A DNA stretch of 64,000 bases from Sphingomonas sp. Y57 (GTDB lineage Bacteria; Pseudomonadota; Alphaproteobacteria; Sphingomonadales; Sphingomonadaceae). Position 1 is the first letter of the stretch. Every line of letters starts with the position of its first letter. This document shows, piece after piece, positions 16,860-25,801 of the stretch. The notes beneath the pieces were generated by a model. That model made no database searches. It was not told the origin of the DNA and saw nothing but the letters and a program-made list of their open reading frames with translations. Both the position numbers and the translations under genes were made by a program. The stretch covers positions 23,141-87,140 of the forward strand of contig NZ_LDES01000052.1 of NCBI RefSeq assembly GCF_001015195.1, given 5' to 3'.

Positions 16860-18041
16860 TCAGGCGACCTTGGAGACGCCCGGCATCAGATCGCGGAAGA
16901 GCTTTTCCAGATCCTCCCACAGGTCCGCCGGGTCCTCGAGACCGACGCTGATCCGCAGGATCGTTCCTTCCTCGCTCCAGGCGTTGACGACACGCTCGCT
17001 CTTCACCGACATCGGCGCCACGAGGCTGCGCGTGCCGCCCCATGAAGCACCGATCGCGAAGGTCTTCATGGCCGACAGCGCGTCTTCGAGCTGCGGTTCG
17101 GTTTCCGGATTGAGGACGACACTGAACACGCCGCTGCATCCCGCGAAATCGCGCTTCCAATATTCGTGGCCCGGGCATGCCGGCAGCGCCGGATGGAGCA
17201 CCCGCTCGACGCCGGGCAGACCCACCAGGCGCCGGGCGAAATCGGTCGAGACTCGGCCCATATGCGCCAGTCGCACGCCCATCGTCTCGATTCCGCGCAG
17301 CGCACGGTCGCAATCGTCGGGCGAGACGCCCATGCCCAGCATACGGGTCGTGTCCTTCAAAGCGCGGTGGAGCGGCACTTCGTTGACGGTGATCGAGCCG
17401 AGCAGGATGTCGCTATGGCCGCCGACATATTTGGTCAGCGCCTCCATCGAGAAGTCGACGCCATGGACGATCGGCTTGAACAACAGCGGCGTCGCCCAGG
17501 TGTTGTCGCAGCCGGTCAGGACACCCTTGGCCTTGGCGGCGGCGACGATCGCCGGGATGTCGCAGAACTCCATCGTGGTCGAGCCGGGCGATTCGACCCA
17601 CACCAGCTTGACCGTCTCGTCGATCAGGTCGGCGATGCCGCCGCCGATCGCCGGGTCGTATACCGCGTGGCCGATGCCGCGGGGCGCCAGGAAGTTGACG
17701 CAGAAGCCGCGCACGGGGGGGTAGGCGTTGTCGGGGATCAGTACCTTGTCACCCGGGCGGAGCACCGTCAGCAGCACCACCGTAATGCCGGCCTGGCCCG
17801 AGGGCACGATCACCGTGCGGACGCCCTGTTCCAGTTCGGTCAGCTGGGCTTCCAGCGTCTTGGTCGTCGGCGTGCCATGCAGGCCGTAAGTATAGCCGTC
17901 GGGACCGCGATATTTACGATTGGTGTAGGCGGCGGCATCCTCGAACACGATCGTCGAAGCCCGATATGTTGGCACGGACAGGCTCGCAAAGCCCTCATGC
18001 GATACCTCGGGATGGTGCACGACGCGGGTGAGATCTTTCAT
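16860..18041 (-). CDS. Cys/Met metabolism PLP-dependent enzyme, cystathionine beta-lyase-like
   Basis: A 393-residue cytosolic PLP enzyme. The ATG at 18041 is preferred over one four codons earlier because AGGA stands 5-7 bases before it. The fold-type I features are visible: PSGQAGITVVLLTVL (cofactor phosphate region), VWVESPGSTTMEF, DNTWATP with the aspartate for the pyridine nitrogen, and ALTKYVGGHSD with the Schiff-base lysine. Homologues cleave cystathionine or other S-substituted cysteines to pyruvate, ammonia and a thiol via aminoacrylate, which RidA, encoded five genes downstream, would hydrolyse. It is the first gene of the operon that continues into aapJQMP. The physiological substrate is not determinable. 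Confidence 0.85.
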   Translation of the reverse strand: MKDLTRVVHHPEVSHEGFASLSVPTYRASTIVFEDAAAYTNRKYRGPDGYTYGLHGTPTTKTLEAQLTELEQGVRTVIVPSGQAGITVVLLTVLRPGDKVLIPDNAYPPVRGFCVNFLAPRGIGHAVYDPAIGGGIADLIDETVKLVWVESPGSTTMEFCDIPAIVAAAKAKGVLTGCDNTWATPLLFKPIVHGVDFSMEALTKYVGGHSDILLGSITVNEVPLHRALKDTTRMLGMGVSPDDCDRALRGIETMGVRLAHMGRVSTDFARRLVGLPGVERVLHPALPACPGHEYWKRDFAGCSGVFSVVLNPETEPQLEDALSAMKTFAIGASWGGTRSLVAPMSVKSERVVNAWSEEGTILRISVGLEDPADLWEDLEKLFRDLMPGVSKVA

Positions 18042-18311
18042 AGCGGTCCTCATGGTAGGTCGACCCGCATATTGAAGCCGAAAGCTAGAATCTCAATTAA
18101 GCAGGCGGCACGATATCATGCATGAAAGTTATACCTTGTCATGCTCGAAGCCCGGCTGAACAGCGTTTTCCCCATATATAAAATCGATGCATAGATCGGT
18201 ACGGATTTCGCAATTGATCTTCTAGGTCATTTGGCTCGATCCTGCGGTTTGCGGACGCTGCCTCCACGTTATGCCAAGGTACGCGTTTGTCCCACCAAAA
18301 GGGGAATGAAG

Positions 18312-19019
18312 ATGCTCGAAGCCGTCGCGTTACGAAAGGAATATAATGCGCATGTCGCGCTGAAGGGGCTCGACCTGCAAATCAGGCCCGGCGACATTTA
18401 CTGTCTGTTGGGCGCGAACGGAGCCGGCAAGAGCACCACGATCAATCTGTTTCTTGACTTCATCAAGCCGACATCGGGCAAGGCGCTCGTCGACGGCATG
18501 GATGTTCGCGATCATCCGATCGAGACCAAGAAGCGGCTCGCTTATATCCCTGAGATCGTGATGTTGTATCGCAACCTCACCGGCCTGGAGAATCTTCGCT
18601 ACTTCAGTCGTCTCGCCGGCCATGGCGATTATACCGACGATGAGCTGATGGCCTTGCTCAAGAAGGCTGGCGTCCCCGACGATGCGCGGCTGCGCCGGGT
18701 GGGCGGTTATTCCAAGGGCATGCGGCAGAAGGTCGGTATCGCCATCGCCCTCGCGAAGCAGGCCAAGGCACTGTTGCTCGACGAGCCGACCTCGGGCCTC
18801 GACCCCAAGGCATCGAACGAATTCTCCGACCTGCTCGTCCAGCTCGCGACCGATGACGGTGTGGCCATCCTGATGGCGACGCACGATCTGTTCCGCGCGA
18901 AGGAGAGCGGCACCCGCGCCGGCATCATGAAACGTGGCGAACTTGTCGCGGATCTCGAGACCAAGGACATCGGCCATGCCGATCTCGAGGCGCTCTACCT
19001 TAAATTCATGCACGATTGA
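18312..19019 (+). CDS. ABC transporter ATP-binding protein (ABC-2 exporter type)
   Basis: A 235-residue ATPase. The ATG at 18312 is chosen because AGGGGA lies six bases upstream; an ATG two codons earlier would leave no spacing. Walker A is GANGAGKSTT, the signature is GGYSKGMRQK, Walker B is ALLLDEPTSGLDP, and the switch histidine is in ATHDLF. The short single domain and the GYSKGMRQ signature are typical of export systems (DrrA/CcmA-like). It is the first of three plus-strand genes with two ABC-2 permeases and starts ~270 bp from the divergent PLP lyase gene. Confidence 0.9.
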   Translation: MLEAVALRKEYNAHVALKGLDLQIRPGDIYCLLGANGAGKSTTINLFLDFIKPTSGKALVDGMDVRDHPIETKKRLAYIPEIVMLYRNLTGLENLRYFSRLAGHGDYTDDELMALLKKAGVPDDARLRRVGGYSKGMRQKVGIAIALAKQAKALLLDEPTSGLDPKASNEFSDLLVQLATDDGVAILMATHDLFRAKESGTRAGIMKRGELVADLETKDIGHADLEALYLKFMHD

Positions 19020-19032
19020 GGGAGGGCGGCAC

Positions 19033-20481
19033 ATGATCTGGCACATCGCCCGAAAGGAATTCACCGAGATCACGCGCGACGGCCGCTTCCTGTGGACGAG
19101 CCTGATCATCGTCGTGCTGCTGCTCGTATCCTTCGCGGTGGGGGCACAGCGCTACACCGAGGACCGCAACCTGCGCGAAGCGGCGGCAGCGGAAGGCCGT
19201 CAGCAATGGCTGTCGCAAGGCAATAAGGGCCCGCACACCGCAGCCCATTACGGCATCTACGCCTTCAAGCCCGCGACTCCGCTCGCGCTCTTCGACCCCG
19301 GCTACAACGACTATACCGGCACCATCCAATATCTGGAGGCGCACAAGGAGAACCTCGCCAGCTACAAGCCGGCGGCGGATTCAACCGCGCTTCAGCGCTT
19401 CGGCGACCTGTCGGGGGCGATGGTGCTGCAGATGCTTGTGCCGCTGCTGATCATCCTGCTCTGCTTCGCGATGGTCTCGGGCGAGCGCGAGGACGGTACC
19501 TGGCGACAATTGCTCAGCATCGGCGTCACGCGCGGCGCGCTGGTCGCCGGCAAGGCCGGCGGCGTCGCCATGGCGCTGGGCGTCGTCCTCATCCCGGCCC
19601 TGCTGCTGGGCGGGGCGATCGCGGGACTGATGACGGGGAGCAACGATCCCCATGACATGATCGACTTTCCCGGCAAGATACTGCTGCTGACCGTCGCTTA
19701 TGGTGCCTTCTTCGCGATCTTCGTCTGCCTCGCCCTGATCATATCCATCGTCTCGCGCTCGTCGGGCGCAGCGCTGACCACGCTGATCGGCTTCTGGATC
19801 GTCGCCGGCCTGCTGATCCCTCGTCTCTCGACCGATCTCGGCAAGCGGCTCCATCCCACGCCGTCCGCCTTCGCCGTCGCCGCGCAGATCGAGGCCGGCC
19901 GCGACAAGGGGCCGCACGCGCACGAGCCCAACCACCCCAACCATATCGCCTTCCGCAACGAGGTCCTGGCCAAATACAAGGTCAGCACCATCGAAGCCCT
20001 GCCGTTCAACTTCATCGGCCTGGCCCTGCAGCGCGACGAGGAGAACGGCTTCCGGGTGTTCGACGAGGCATTCGGCGCGGTCCGGCGCAGCTATGAGATG
20101 CAGGACCGCATCCAGCAGGGTTTTGCGATCCTGTCGCCGTTTGTCGCGATCAAGTCGCTGTCGGCGGCGCTTTCGGGCACCGACGTCGCCTATTCGAACG
20201 ACTTCTCGCAAGCAGGCGAAAGCTATCGCCGCAACATGGTGCGCGTCCTGAACGACGACCTGATGAAGAATGCGCGCGGGATGTCCAACTACTCCGCCGA
20301 GTGGGGCTACAAGGCGGGCAAGGACCTGTGGGAGAAAATCCCGGCGTTCGACTTCGACGCGCCGCCGCTGGCCCGGATCATCGGCCGCAGCCTCGTCAGC
20401 ATTGCGATCCTCGCCCTGTGGCTCGTCGGCAGCCTCGCGCTTCTTCTCTCGGTCGCACGGCGGGCCCGGATCGATGCCTGA
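19033..20481 (+). CDS. ABC-2 type permease, DUF3526-containing (first of pair)
   Basis: A 482-residue membrane protein beginning MIWHIARKEFTEITRDGRF after GGGAGGGCGGC, 13 bp from the ATPase stop. One helix near the start (LIIVVLLLVSFAVGA) is followed by a ~120-residue extracytoplasmic domain. Four or five helices follow (LVPLLIILLCFAMVSGERE and others), then another large loop and a terminal helix. Two helices flanking big periplasmic loops are characteristic of the DUF3526 ABC-2 permeases. The substrate is unknown. Neighbouring TonB receptor and exported peptidase genes suggest a surface or periplasmic role. Confidence 0.82.
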   Translation: MIWHIARKEFTEITRDGRFLWTSLIIVVLLLVSFAVGAQRYTEDRNLREAAAAEGRQQWLSQGNKGPHTAAHYGIYAFKPATPLALFDPGYNDYTGTIQYLEAHKENLASYKPAADSTALQRFGDLSGAMVLQMLVPLLIILLCFAMVSGEREDGTWRQLLSIGVTRGALVAGKAGGVAMALGVVLIPALLLGGAIAGLMTGSNDPHDMIDFPGKILLLTVAYGAFFAIFVCLALIISIVSRSSGAALTTLIGFWIVAGLLIPRLSTDLGKRLHPTPSAFAVAAQIEAGRDKGPHAHEPNHPNHIAFRNEVLAKYKVSTIEALPFNFIGLALQRDEENGFRVFDEAFGAVRRSYEMQDRIQQGFAILSPFVAIKSLSAALSGTDVAYSNDFSQAGESYRRNMVRVLNDDLMKNARGMSNYSAEWGYKAGKDLWEKIPAFDFDAPPLARIIGRSLVSIAILALWLVGSLALLLSVARRARIDA

Positions 20482-20526
20482 GCATCGCTCCTCCCCCGCC
20501 GCCACCGCTCACGCAAGGACCGAATA

Positions 20527-21969
20527 ATGATCCGGCACATCATGAAGCACGAATGGATGCTGCTGTCCCGCGAGCGCATCCTCTACATCGCCATCCCGAT
20601 CTACGCATTGCTGATCTGCTACGGCGTGGCGATCGGCACCAACTGGAAGGGCTTCCTCCACACCAGTTCGTCCAACGCGGTCGGCCTCGCCGACGCAGGC
20701 TTCAAGAGCAAGCTCGAGAAGATGGACAGGATCATTTCCGGCAAGGATCCGGAAACCTATTTCGAGGACCCCCGCGTCGCGGCGCCGCTCGCCCGCTACA
20801 AGGGCTATGAGATGGCGACCAAGCCGCCGGCTCCGACCGCCGCGATCGCCATCGGACAAAGCGACGTGCTTCCATCCTATCTGAAGGTGCAGTGGAAGCC
20901 GATGTTCAAGCAGTCGAACACCGACGAGCTTGAGAATCCAAAGAATCTGGCGATCGGCGCATTCGATCTCAGTTTCGTGCTGATCTACCTCTATCCGCTG
21001 CTGATTATCGCGCTGAGCTATAACATATTGTCATCGGAACGAGAGAACGGCACGCAGGCGCTGCTGCTGTCGCAACCCGTATCCGTCGGACAATTCGTGC
21101 TCGGCAAGATTCTGCTGCGGGGCGCCATCATCATCGGTCTCGCCGTCGGCATATCGATCGTCGGCCTGCTGATCGCCAATCCGGAGATCATCGTCGCGGG
21201 CGACCTGTGGCGGGTTCTGGTGCTGGCGGTGGTGTTGCTGGCCTATGGCGTCTTCTGGTTCGGTCTTGCCGTGCTGGTCAACGCCTTCGGCAAGCGCAGT
21301 TCGGCCAACGCCCTGGCGCTGATGGGTATCTGGATCGCTCTGGTGCTGATCGTACCGGCCTGCCTCAATCTCATCGCCAAGGTCGCGCATCCGCTTCCGT
21401 CGCGCATCGAGATGGTGCAGGCGCTGCGGCGGGGCGATCGGGTGGCGGAAACCCAGTCGAACTTCTCGCGGTCCTATCGCTCGGACCTCCTGCGCAAGAG
21501 CGAGGAAGAAGCGCTGGCCGCCAGCAATGCCGATTTCTATGCGAAGGTTCTGCCGTTGGAGGAGAAGGGGGAAGCGATCGCGCGGCCGATCTTCACCGAG
21601 TTCCGCCAGCAGAAGCATGCGCAGCAGGCCTTCACCGAAAACCTCAAATTTCTGAGCCCGGCGATCATCGCCCAGACCGCGCTCAGCGAGCTGGCCAATC
21701 AGAGCAGTGCCAATTTCGAGGCATTCAATGCCCAGGTCGAGGCCTATCACGAGAAGTGGCGGCAATATTTCCTGCCCGCCGTCATGACGAACCGACTGCT
21801 GACCCGGGAGGAATTCCTCGCCATCCCGCGCTTCCGGTATCAGCCGGAAAGCAATGGCGTCGTGGCGAAGCGACTGCTGGGCGACCTGTTCGGCCTTATC
21901 CTGTTCGCGGGGCTGGCCGTCGCGGTCGGTTTCAACCTGCTGCGCCGTTATCCGGCGGCTGGCCGCTGA
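20527..21969 (+). CDS. ABC-2 type permease, DUF3526-containing (second of pair)
   Basis: A 480-residue membrane protein with the same architecture as the previous gene product: an N-terminal helix (RILYIAIPIYALLICYGVAIG), a long periplasmic segment, a helix cluster (FVLIYLYPLLIIALSYNILSSEREN and following) and a final helix (LFGLILFAGLAVAVGFNLL). SEREN/GERED after the third helix aligns the two permeases, so they are paralogues and probably form a heterodimeric pore with the ATPase. The last 22 bases overlap the convergent LysR gene. Confidence 0.82.
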   Translation: MIRHIMKHEWMLLSRERILYIAIPIYALLICYGVAIGTNWKGFLHTSSSNAVGLADAGFKSKLEKMDRIISGKDPETYFEDPRVAAPLARYKGYEMATKPPAPTAAIAIGQSDVLPSYLKVQWKPMFKQSNTDELENPKNLAIGAFDLSFVLIYLYPLLIIALSYNILSSERENGTQALLLSQPVSVGQFVLGKILLRGAIIIGLAVGISIVGLLIANPEIIVAGDLWRVLVLAVVLLAYGVFWFGLAVLVNAFGKRSSANALALMGIWIALVLIVPACLNLIAKVAHPLPSRIEMVQALRRGDRVAETQSNFSRSYRSDLLRKSEEEALAASNADFYAKVLPLEEKGEAIARPIFTEFRQQKHAQQAFTENLKFLSPAIIAQTALSELANQSSANFEAFNAQVEAYHEKWRQYFLPAVMTNRLLTREEFLAIPRFRYQPESNGVVAKRLLGDLFGLILFAGLAVAVGFNLLRRYPAAGR

Positions 21970-22865
21970 TCCTGGCGGGCCGGCCCGGCCCGCAACGCAT
22001 CGTTGAGCGCGGCGGTGAAGTCGCGCACCAGACGAGCGCGTTGCGTGTCGGGCCGGAACAGGATGAAGCTCTTGAAATAAACCGCCGGTTCATAGGGCCG
22101 GAAGACGAGTCCCCGCTGTTCGAAGCCTTCGGCTGCCAGCGGGTTGACGATCCCGACGCCGACACCTTCCAGCGCGAGCGCGCAGACCGTTCCCGATGCG
22201 GGCGTCTCCACAACCACATGTGGCCGGGAATCCACCGCTTCGAAGGTTTCCGTCATGCGGGCCCGCGCCCTGTCTTCGGGTGCCAGCGCGATGAACGCCA
22301 TATTGTGCAGGTCCTGCGCGGTGATGACCTCCCGGCTGACGAGCGGATGATCGGGCGGCATCACCACCACCGCGCGCGCGCTTTGAAACACGCTGTGATC
22401 CACGCCCGAGAGGTCGACCTCATCGGCGGCAAGTCCGATGTCGAACTGCTGATTGGCGACATGGTCGCGCACCTGCGATGACGACATCACCTGCAAGGTG
22501 ATCGCGATCTGCGGGTTCGCCAGGCGGAAGCGTCGCACCGCGCGCGGCACCAGCGTCGATCCGAGAGCCGCCAGACTCGCAATCTTCAGGCTGCCCGACC
22601 CGAAGTCGCGGATGCGCCCCGCCTGGGCGCGCAGGCGATCGAGCCCGGCAAAGCTGACGTTCACCTCGCGGAAGAAGAGTTGTCCCTCCGATGTCGGGAC
22701 GAGCCGCCCCTTGACCCGGTCGAACAGCGAGAAGCCGACCCGATATTCGAGGTCCGAAATCGCCCGGCTGACGGCGGGCTGGGTGATGCGCAGCAATTCG
22801 GCCGCGCGCGATGCCGAACCGCTGACCATGAGGGCGCGATAGATTTCGAGCTGGCGGAAATTCAT
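21948..22865 (-). CDS. LysR-family transcriptional regulator
   Basis: A 305-residue regulator of standard length. The N-terminal winged HTH is clear (MNFRQLEIYRALMVSGSASRAAELLRITQPAVSRAISDLE), followed by the linker helix and a periplasmic-binding-protein-like effector domain from ~residue 90. It is divergent from the TonB receptor gene, the classic LysR arrangement, with a T-N11-A box at 22892-22906 in the shared intergenic region. It likely controls the receptor and M20 peptidase genes and perhaps itself. Its 3' end overlaps the permease gene by 22 bp. Confidence 0.9.
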   Translation of the reverse strand: MNFRQLEIYRALMVSGSASRAAELLRITQPAVSRAISDLEYRVGFSLFDRVKGRLVPTSEGQLFFREVNVSFAGLDRLRAQAGRIRDFGSGSLKIASLAALGSTLVPRAVRRFRLANPQIAITLQVMSSSQVRDHVANQQFDIGLAADEVDLSGVDHSVFQSARAVVVMPPDHPLVSREVITAQDLHNMAFIALAPEDRARARMTETFEAVDSRPHVVVETPASGTVCALALEGVGVGIVNPLAAEGFEQRGLVFRPYEPAVYFKSFILFRPDTQRARLVRDFTAALNDALRAGPARQDQRPAAG

Positions 22866-22891
22866 GGCGGCTGCCCCCTGTCACGGACTGC

Positions 22892-22906
22892 ATAAGCACG
22901 AATTAT
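22892..22906. promoter_or_regulatory. candidate LysR operator
   Basis: ATAAGCACGAATTAT has perfect ATAA/TTAT arms around seven bases and contains T-N11-A. It lies 27 bp from the LysR start codon, between it and the divergent TonB receptor gene. A direct repeat CATTAGT...CATTAGT near 22990-23010 is a further candidate contact region. Confidence 0.45.
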
Positions 22907-23153
22907 AGATCTGGCCGATTCCTTAAATCAATCTTCTATCCGGTGGCCAAATGGCCGTAATTCAGGCCTTTTCTAAGATCGTGCGATGCCGCATTAGTAT
23001 AACATTAGTGCATGAACAGTTACACAATCGACATTTGAACTTCTGGCTCCCGGCACGGATCATCAGCCTGCCAGTCGAGGAGATCCTTCCAAGAAAAGAT
23101 GCCCGACCCGGCAGGAGGCACTTCTGATCCAGAGCCAAAAAGGGGGCCGTCTG

Positions 23154-25784
23154 ATGATGTCACGGAGCTTCTATCGTAAAAGTCTGACGGTCTCGGCGTC
23201 GGCGATGAGCCTCATGATTGCGACCGTGCCGGCGATGGCACAGACGCCGGTCGGGGACACGGAAGGCGGCGCCGGCGAACCCGCTATCGTCGTTACCGGC
23301 ACCCGGTTCGGCGGTCGGGTCGTCACCGATTCGCCCACGCCGATCGATGCGCTCAATCGCGAGGATCTGACCTCGTCCGGCGCCACCGAGCTGCAGAGCA
23401 TGCTCAAGGTCGTGGTGCCCAGCTTCAGCACGTCCCGTCCCGTTGCCGCCAACTCGGCCGACTTCCTCGAGCCGCCGACGCTGCGTGGGCTGTCGCCCGG
23501 TCAGTTGCTGGTGCTCGTCAATGGCAAGCGGCGCCATTTCTCGGCCAGCCTTAACCTGGGCAACCAGATCGGGCGTGGCGATGTCGCCTATGATTTCAAC
23601 TCCATCCCGGCGCTCGCGCTGGCCCGCATCGAGGTGCTGCGCGACGGTGCGGCGGCGCAATATGGTTCCGATGCCATCGCCGGGGTGCTCAACCTCGTCC
23701 TCGACGACAGCGTCGGGACGGTCGCGCAGGCCCAATATGGTCAGACGACGCGCGATGACGGCCGCAGCGTCGATGTCGGAATCAGTTCGGGGATGAAGTT
23801 GGGCGAAGGCTCGATCCGCCTGACAGCCAACTACCAGAATCAGCAGGGCACCGATCGGGCGCGCCCGGACACCCGCCAGCAATATTTCGGCATCGGTCCG
23901 ACGGGCCTACCGGTCGCCCCCTCGTCCAGCTGGGGATCGGGCACCGGCCAGACCCCCTCCAACGGAACGCTCGATCCGCGCGAGGCGACCATCGACCGTA
24001 ACATGTGGGTCTTCGGCGAGCCGAAATATGAGAATGTCCAACTCTTCGGCAACGGCACCATGCCGGTCAGCGACACCGTCGAACTCTATGCCTTCGGCGG
24101 CTACAGCCGGCTGAGCGGCGTCAGCATCAACTTTTTCCGTCGGGCCGGCCAGGACGAGACCGTTCGCGCCATTTACCCCGATGGTTTCCTGCCCAAGCAG
24201 CGCGTGGTGCTGGAGAATTATTCGGGTGCCGCCGGCATCCGGGGCGAGCTTGAGAATTTCAAATGGGACCTGTCGAGCGTCTATGGCCGCAGCAGCGAGG
24301 ATTTCCGCTATTTCGATACCGCCAATGTTTCGCTGGGCGCGGCCAGTCCCACCCGCTTCTACATTCGCGGCGCGCGCTACCGGCAATGGACCAACAATCT
24401 CGACCTTGCCTATGAGACCGACATCCTGGGCGACGGCGACCCGCTGAAGATCGCGGCCGGCCTTGAATATCGCAAGGAGAAGCTGGGCGCGATTCCGGGT
24501 GACCCCGCCAGCTATCAGAATGGCGGCGTTCCGATCCAGGGCGGCCCGAATGATGGCCGGCCGGCGGCGATCGGCGCGCAGCCGGGTGCGGGCCTCAACC
24601 CGATCGACGCGGTCGGCGGGCGGCGCCACAGCTGGGCCGCTTTCGGCGAAGTGGAGAAGACCTTCTTCGACCGGCTGCTGCTGACGGCGGCCGTGCGCCA
24701 CGAGGACTTCTCGGATTTCGGGACCACCACCAATTACAAGGTCGCGGGCCGCTTCGATGTTCTTGACGGTTTCGCCTTCCGTGGCTCCTTCGGCACCGGC
24801 TTCCGCGCGCCGACCTTGCAGCAGACATATGCCAGCCAGACGGCAACCCAGTTCGTCAACGGCGTCGTCCAGCGGGTCCGCGTGATCCCGCTTACCGATC
24901 CCGTCGCGCCGCTGGTCGGCGCCAGCCCCCTGAAACCGGAAAAGTCGAAGAACCTCTCGCTCGGCATGGTGCTGGAACCGGCATCGAACTTCACGCTCTC
25001 GGTCGACTATTACAACATCCGCATCGAGGACCGGATCGTCATCTCGTCGAACTTCGGCAGTGCGGCGCTGACCAGCTTCCTGGCTTCGCGCGGCAGTCCG
25101 AACATCTCCTCGGTCGCCTATCTGACCAACGCCGTCGATACCACCACCAAGGGCGTCGACCTGACCGCCAGCTATAATTTCCGCCTCGGCGATCTGGGGC
25201 GCCTGACCGCGACCCTGGCGGCGAACGTCAGCCAGACGAAGTTCGATCGTATTGCCGGCACCCCGGCGGCGCTTGCAGCCTTCGGCATCACCACGCCGCT
25301 GTTCGATCTCACTCAGCAGATCCGGACCCAGAAGAGCGTGCCGGCCGACAAGGCGACCCTGGCGCTCAACTTCGAATCCGGACGCTTCGGCGCCCGGCTC
25401 ACCAACACCTATTATGGCAGCGTATCACAGGTCGCGCTGACCGGACGGACCCTGGCCCAGGTCGCGGCGCTGACGCCGGGTTATAATGTCACGGTGCGCC
25501 AGGCGAACGCGGCCGGTACATCCTTCGATATCATCCAGCATTTCGGATCGAATATCGTCACCGACCTGGAGCTGTCCTACAAGCTTACCGATGCGCTGAC
25601 GCTCGCGGTCGGCGCCGACAATCTGTTCGACGTTTTCCCCGACAAGCAGCTTGCCTCGACCGCAGCCAGCGTTGCGGCGGGCACCAACGGAGCGGACAAT
25701 AACGGGACCTTCCCTTATGCTTATATCGCGCCCTTCGGCGTGAACGGTACGTCGGTCTACGCCCGCCTGTCGGTCAAGTTCTGA
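23154..25784 (+). CDS. TonB-dependent outer-membrane receptor
   Basis: An 876-residue receptor. The signal peptide covers residues ~1-29 (MSLMIATVPAMAQ). A TonB-box-like IVVTGTR follows, then a plug domain (~60-165) with the usual LVLVNGKRRH and GAAAQYGSDAIAGVLNLVL motifs. A 22-stranded barrel follows, ending in the terminal phenylalanine (YARLSVKF). There is no N-terminal signalling extension. Receptors of this kind import scarce or bulky ligands such as metal chelates, peptides or glycans, using proton motive force via TonB/ExbBD. The M20 peptidase gene starts 17 bp downstream, so the imported ligand may be a peptide or amide cleaved in the periplasm. Two ATGs in tandem occur at the start; either could be used. 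Confidence 0.92.
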   Translation: MMSRSFYRKSLTVSASAMSLMIATVPAMAQTPVGDTEGGAGEPAIVVTGTRFGGRVVTDSPTPIDALNREDLTSSGATELQSMLKVVVPSFSTSRPVAANSADFLEPPTLRGLSPGQLLVLVNGKRRHFSASLNLGNQIGRGDVAYDFNSIPALALARIEVLRDGAAAQYGSDAIAGVLNLVLDDSVGTVAQAQYGQTTRDDGRSVDVGISSGMKLGEGSIRLTANYQNQQGTDRARPDTRQQYFGIGPTGLPVAPSSSWGSGTGQTPSNGTLDPREATIDRNMWVFGEPKYENVQLFGNGTMPVSDTVELYAFGGYSRLSGVSINFFRRAGQDETVRAIYPDGFLPKQRVVLENYSGAAGIRGELENFKWDLSSVYGRSSEDFRYFDTANVSLGAASPTRFYIRGARYRQWTNNLDLAYETDILGDGDPLKIAAGLEYRKEKLGAIPGDPASYQNGGVPIQGGPNDGRPAAIGAQPGAGLNPIDAVGGRRHSWAAFGEVEKTFFDRLLLTAAVRHEDFSDFGTTTNYKVAGRFDVLDGFAFRGSFGTGFRAPTLQQTYASQTATQFVNGVVQRVRVIPLTDPVAPLVGASPLKPEKSKNLSLGMVLEPASNFTLSVDYYNIRIEDRIVISSNFGSAALTSFLASRGSPNISSVAYLTNAVDTTTKGVDLTASYNFRLGDLGRLTATLAANVSQTKFDRIAGTPAALAAFGITTPLFDLTQQIRTQKSVPADKATLALNFESGRFGARLTNTYYGSVSQVALTGRTLAQVAALTPGYNVTVRQANAAGTSFDIIQHFGSNIVTDLELSYKLTDALTLAVGADNLFDVFPDKQLASTAASVAAGTNGADNNGTFPYAYIAPFGVNGTSVYARLSVKF

Positions 25785-25801
25785 CGATCGGAGAGCAGGT
25801 G

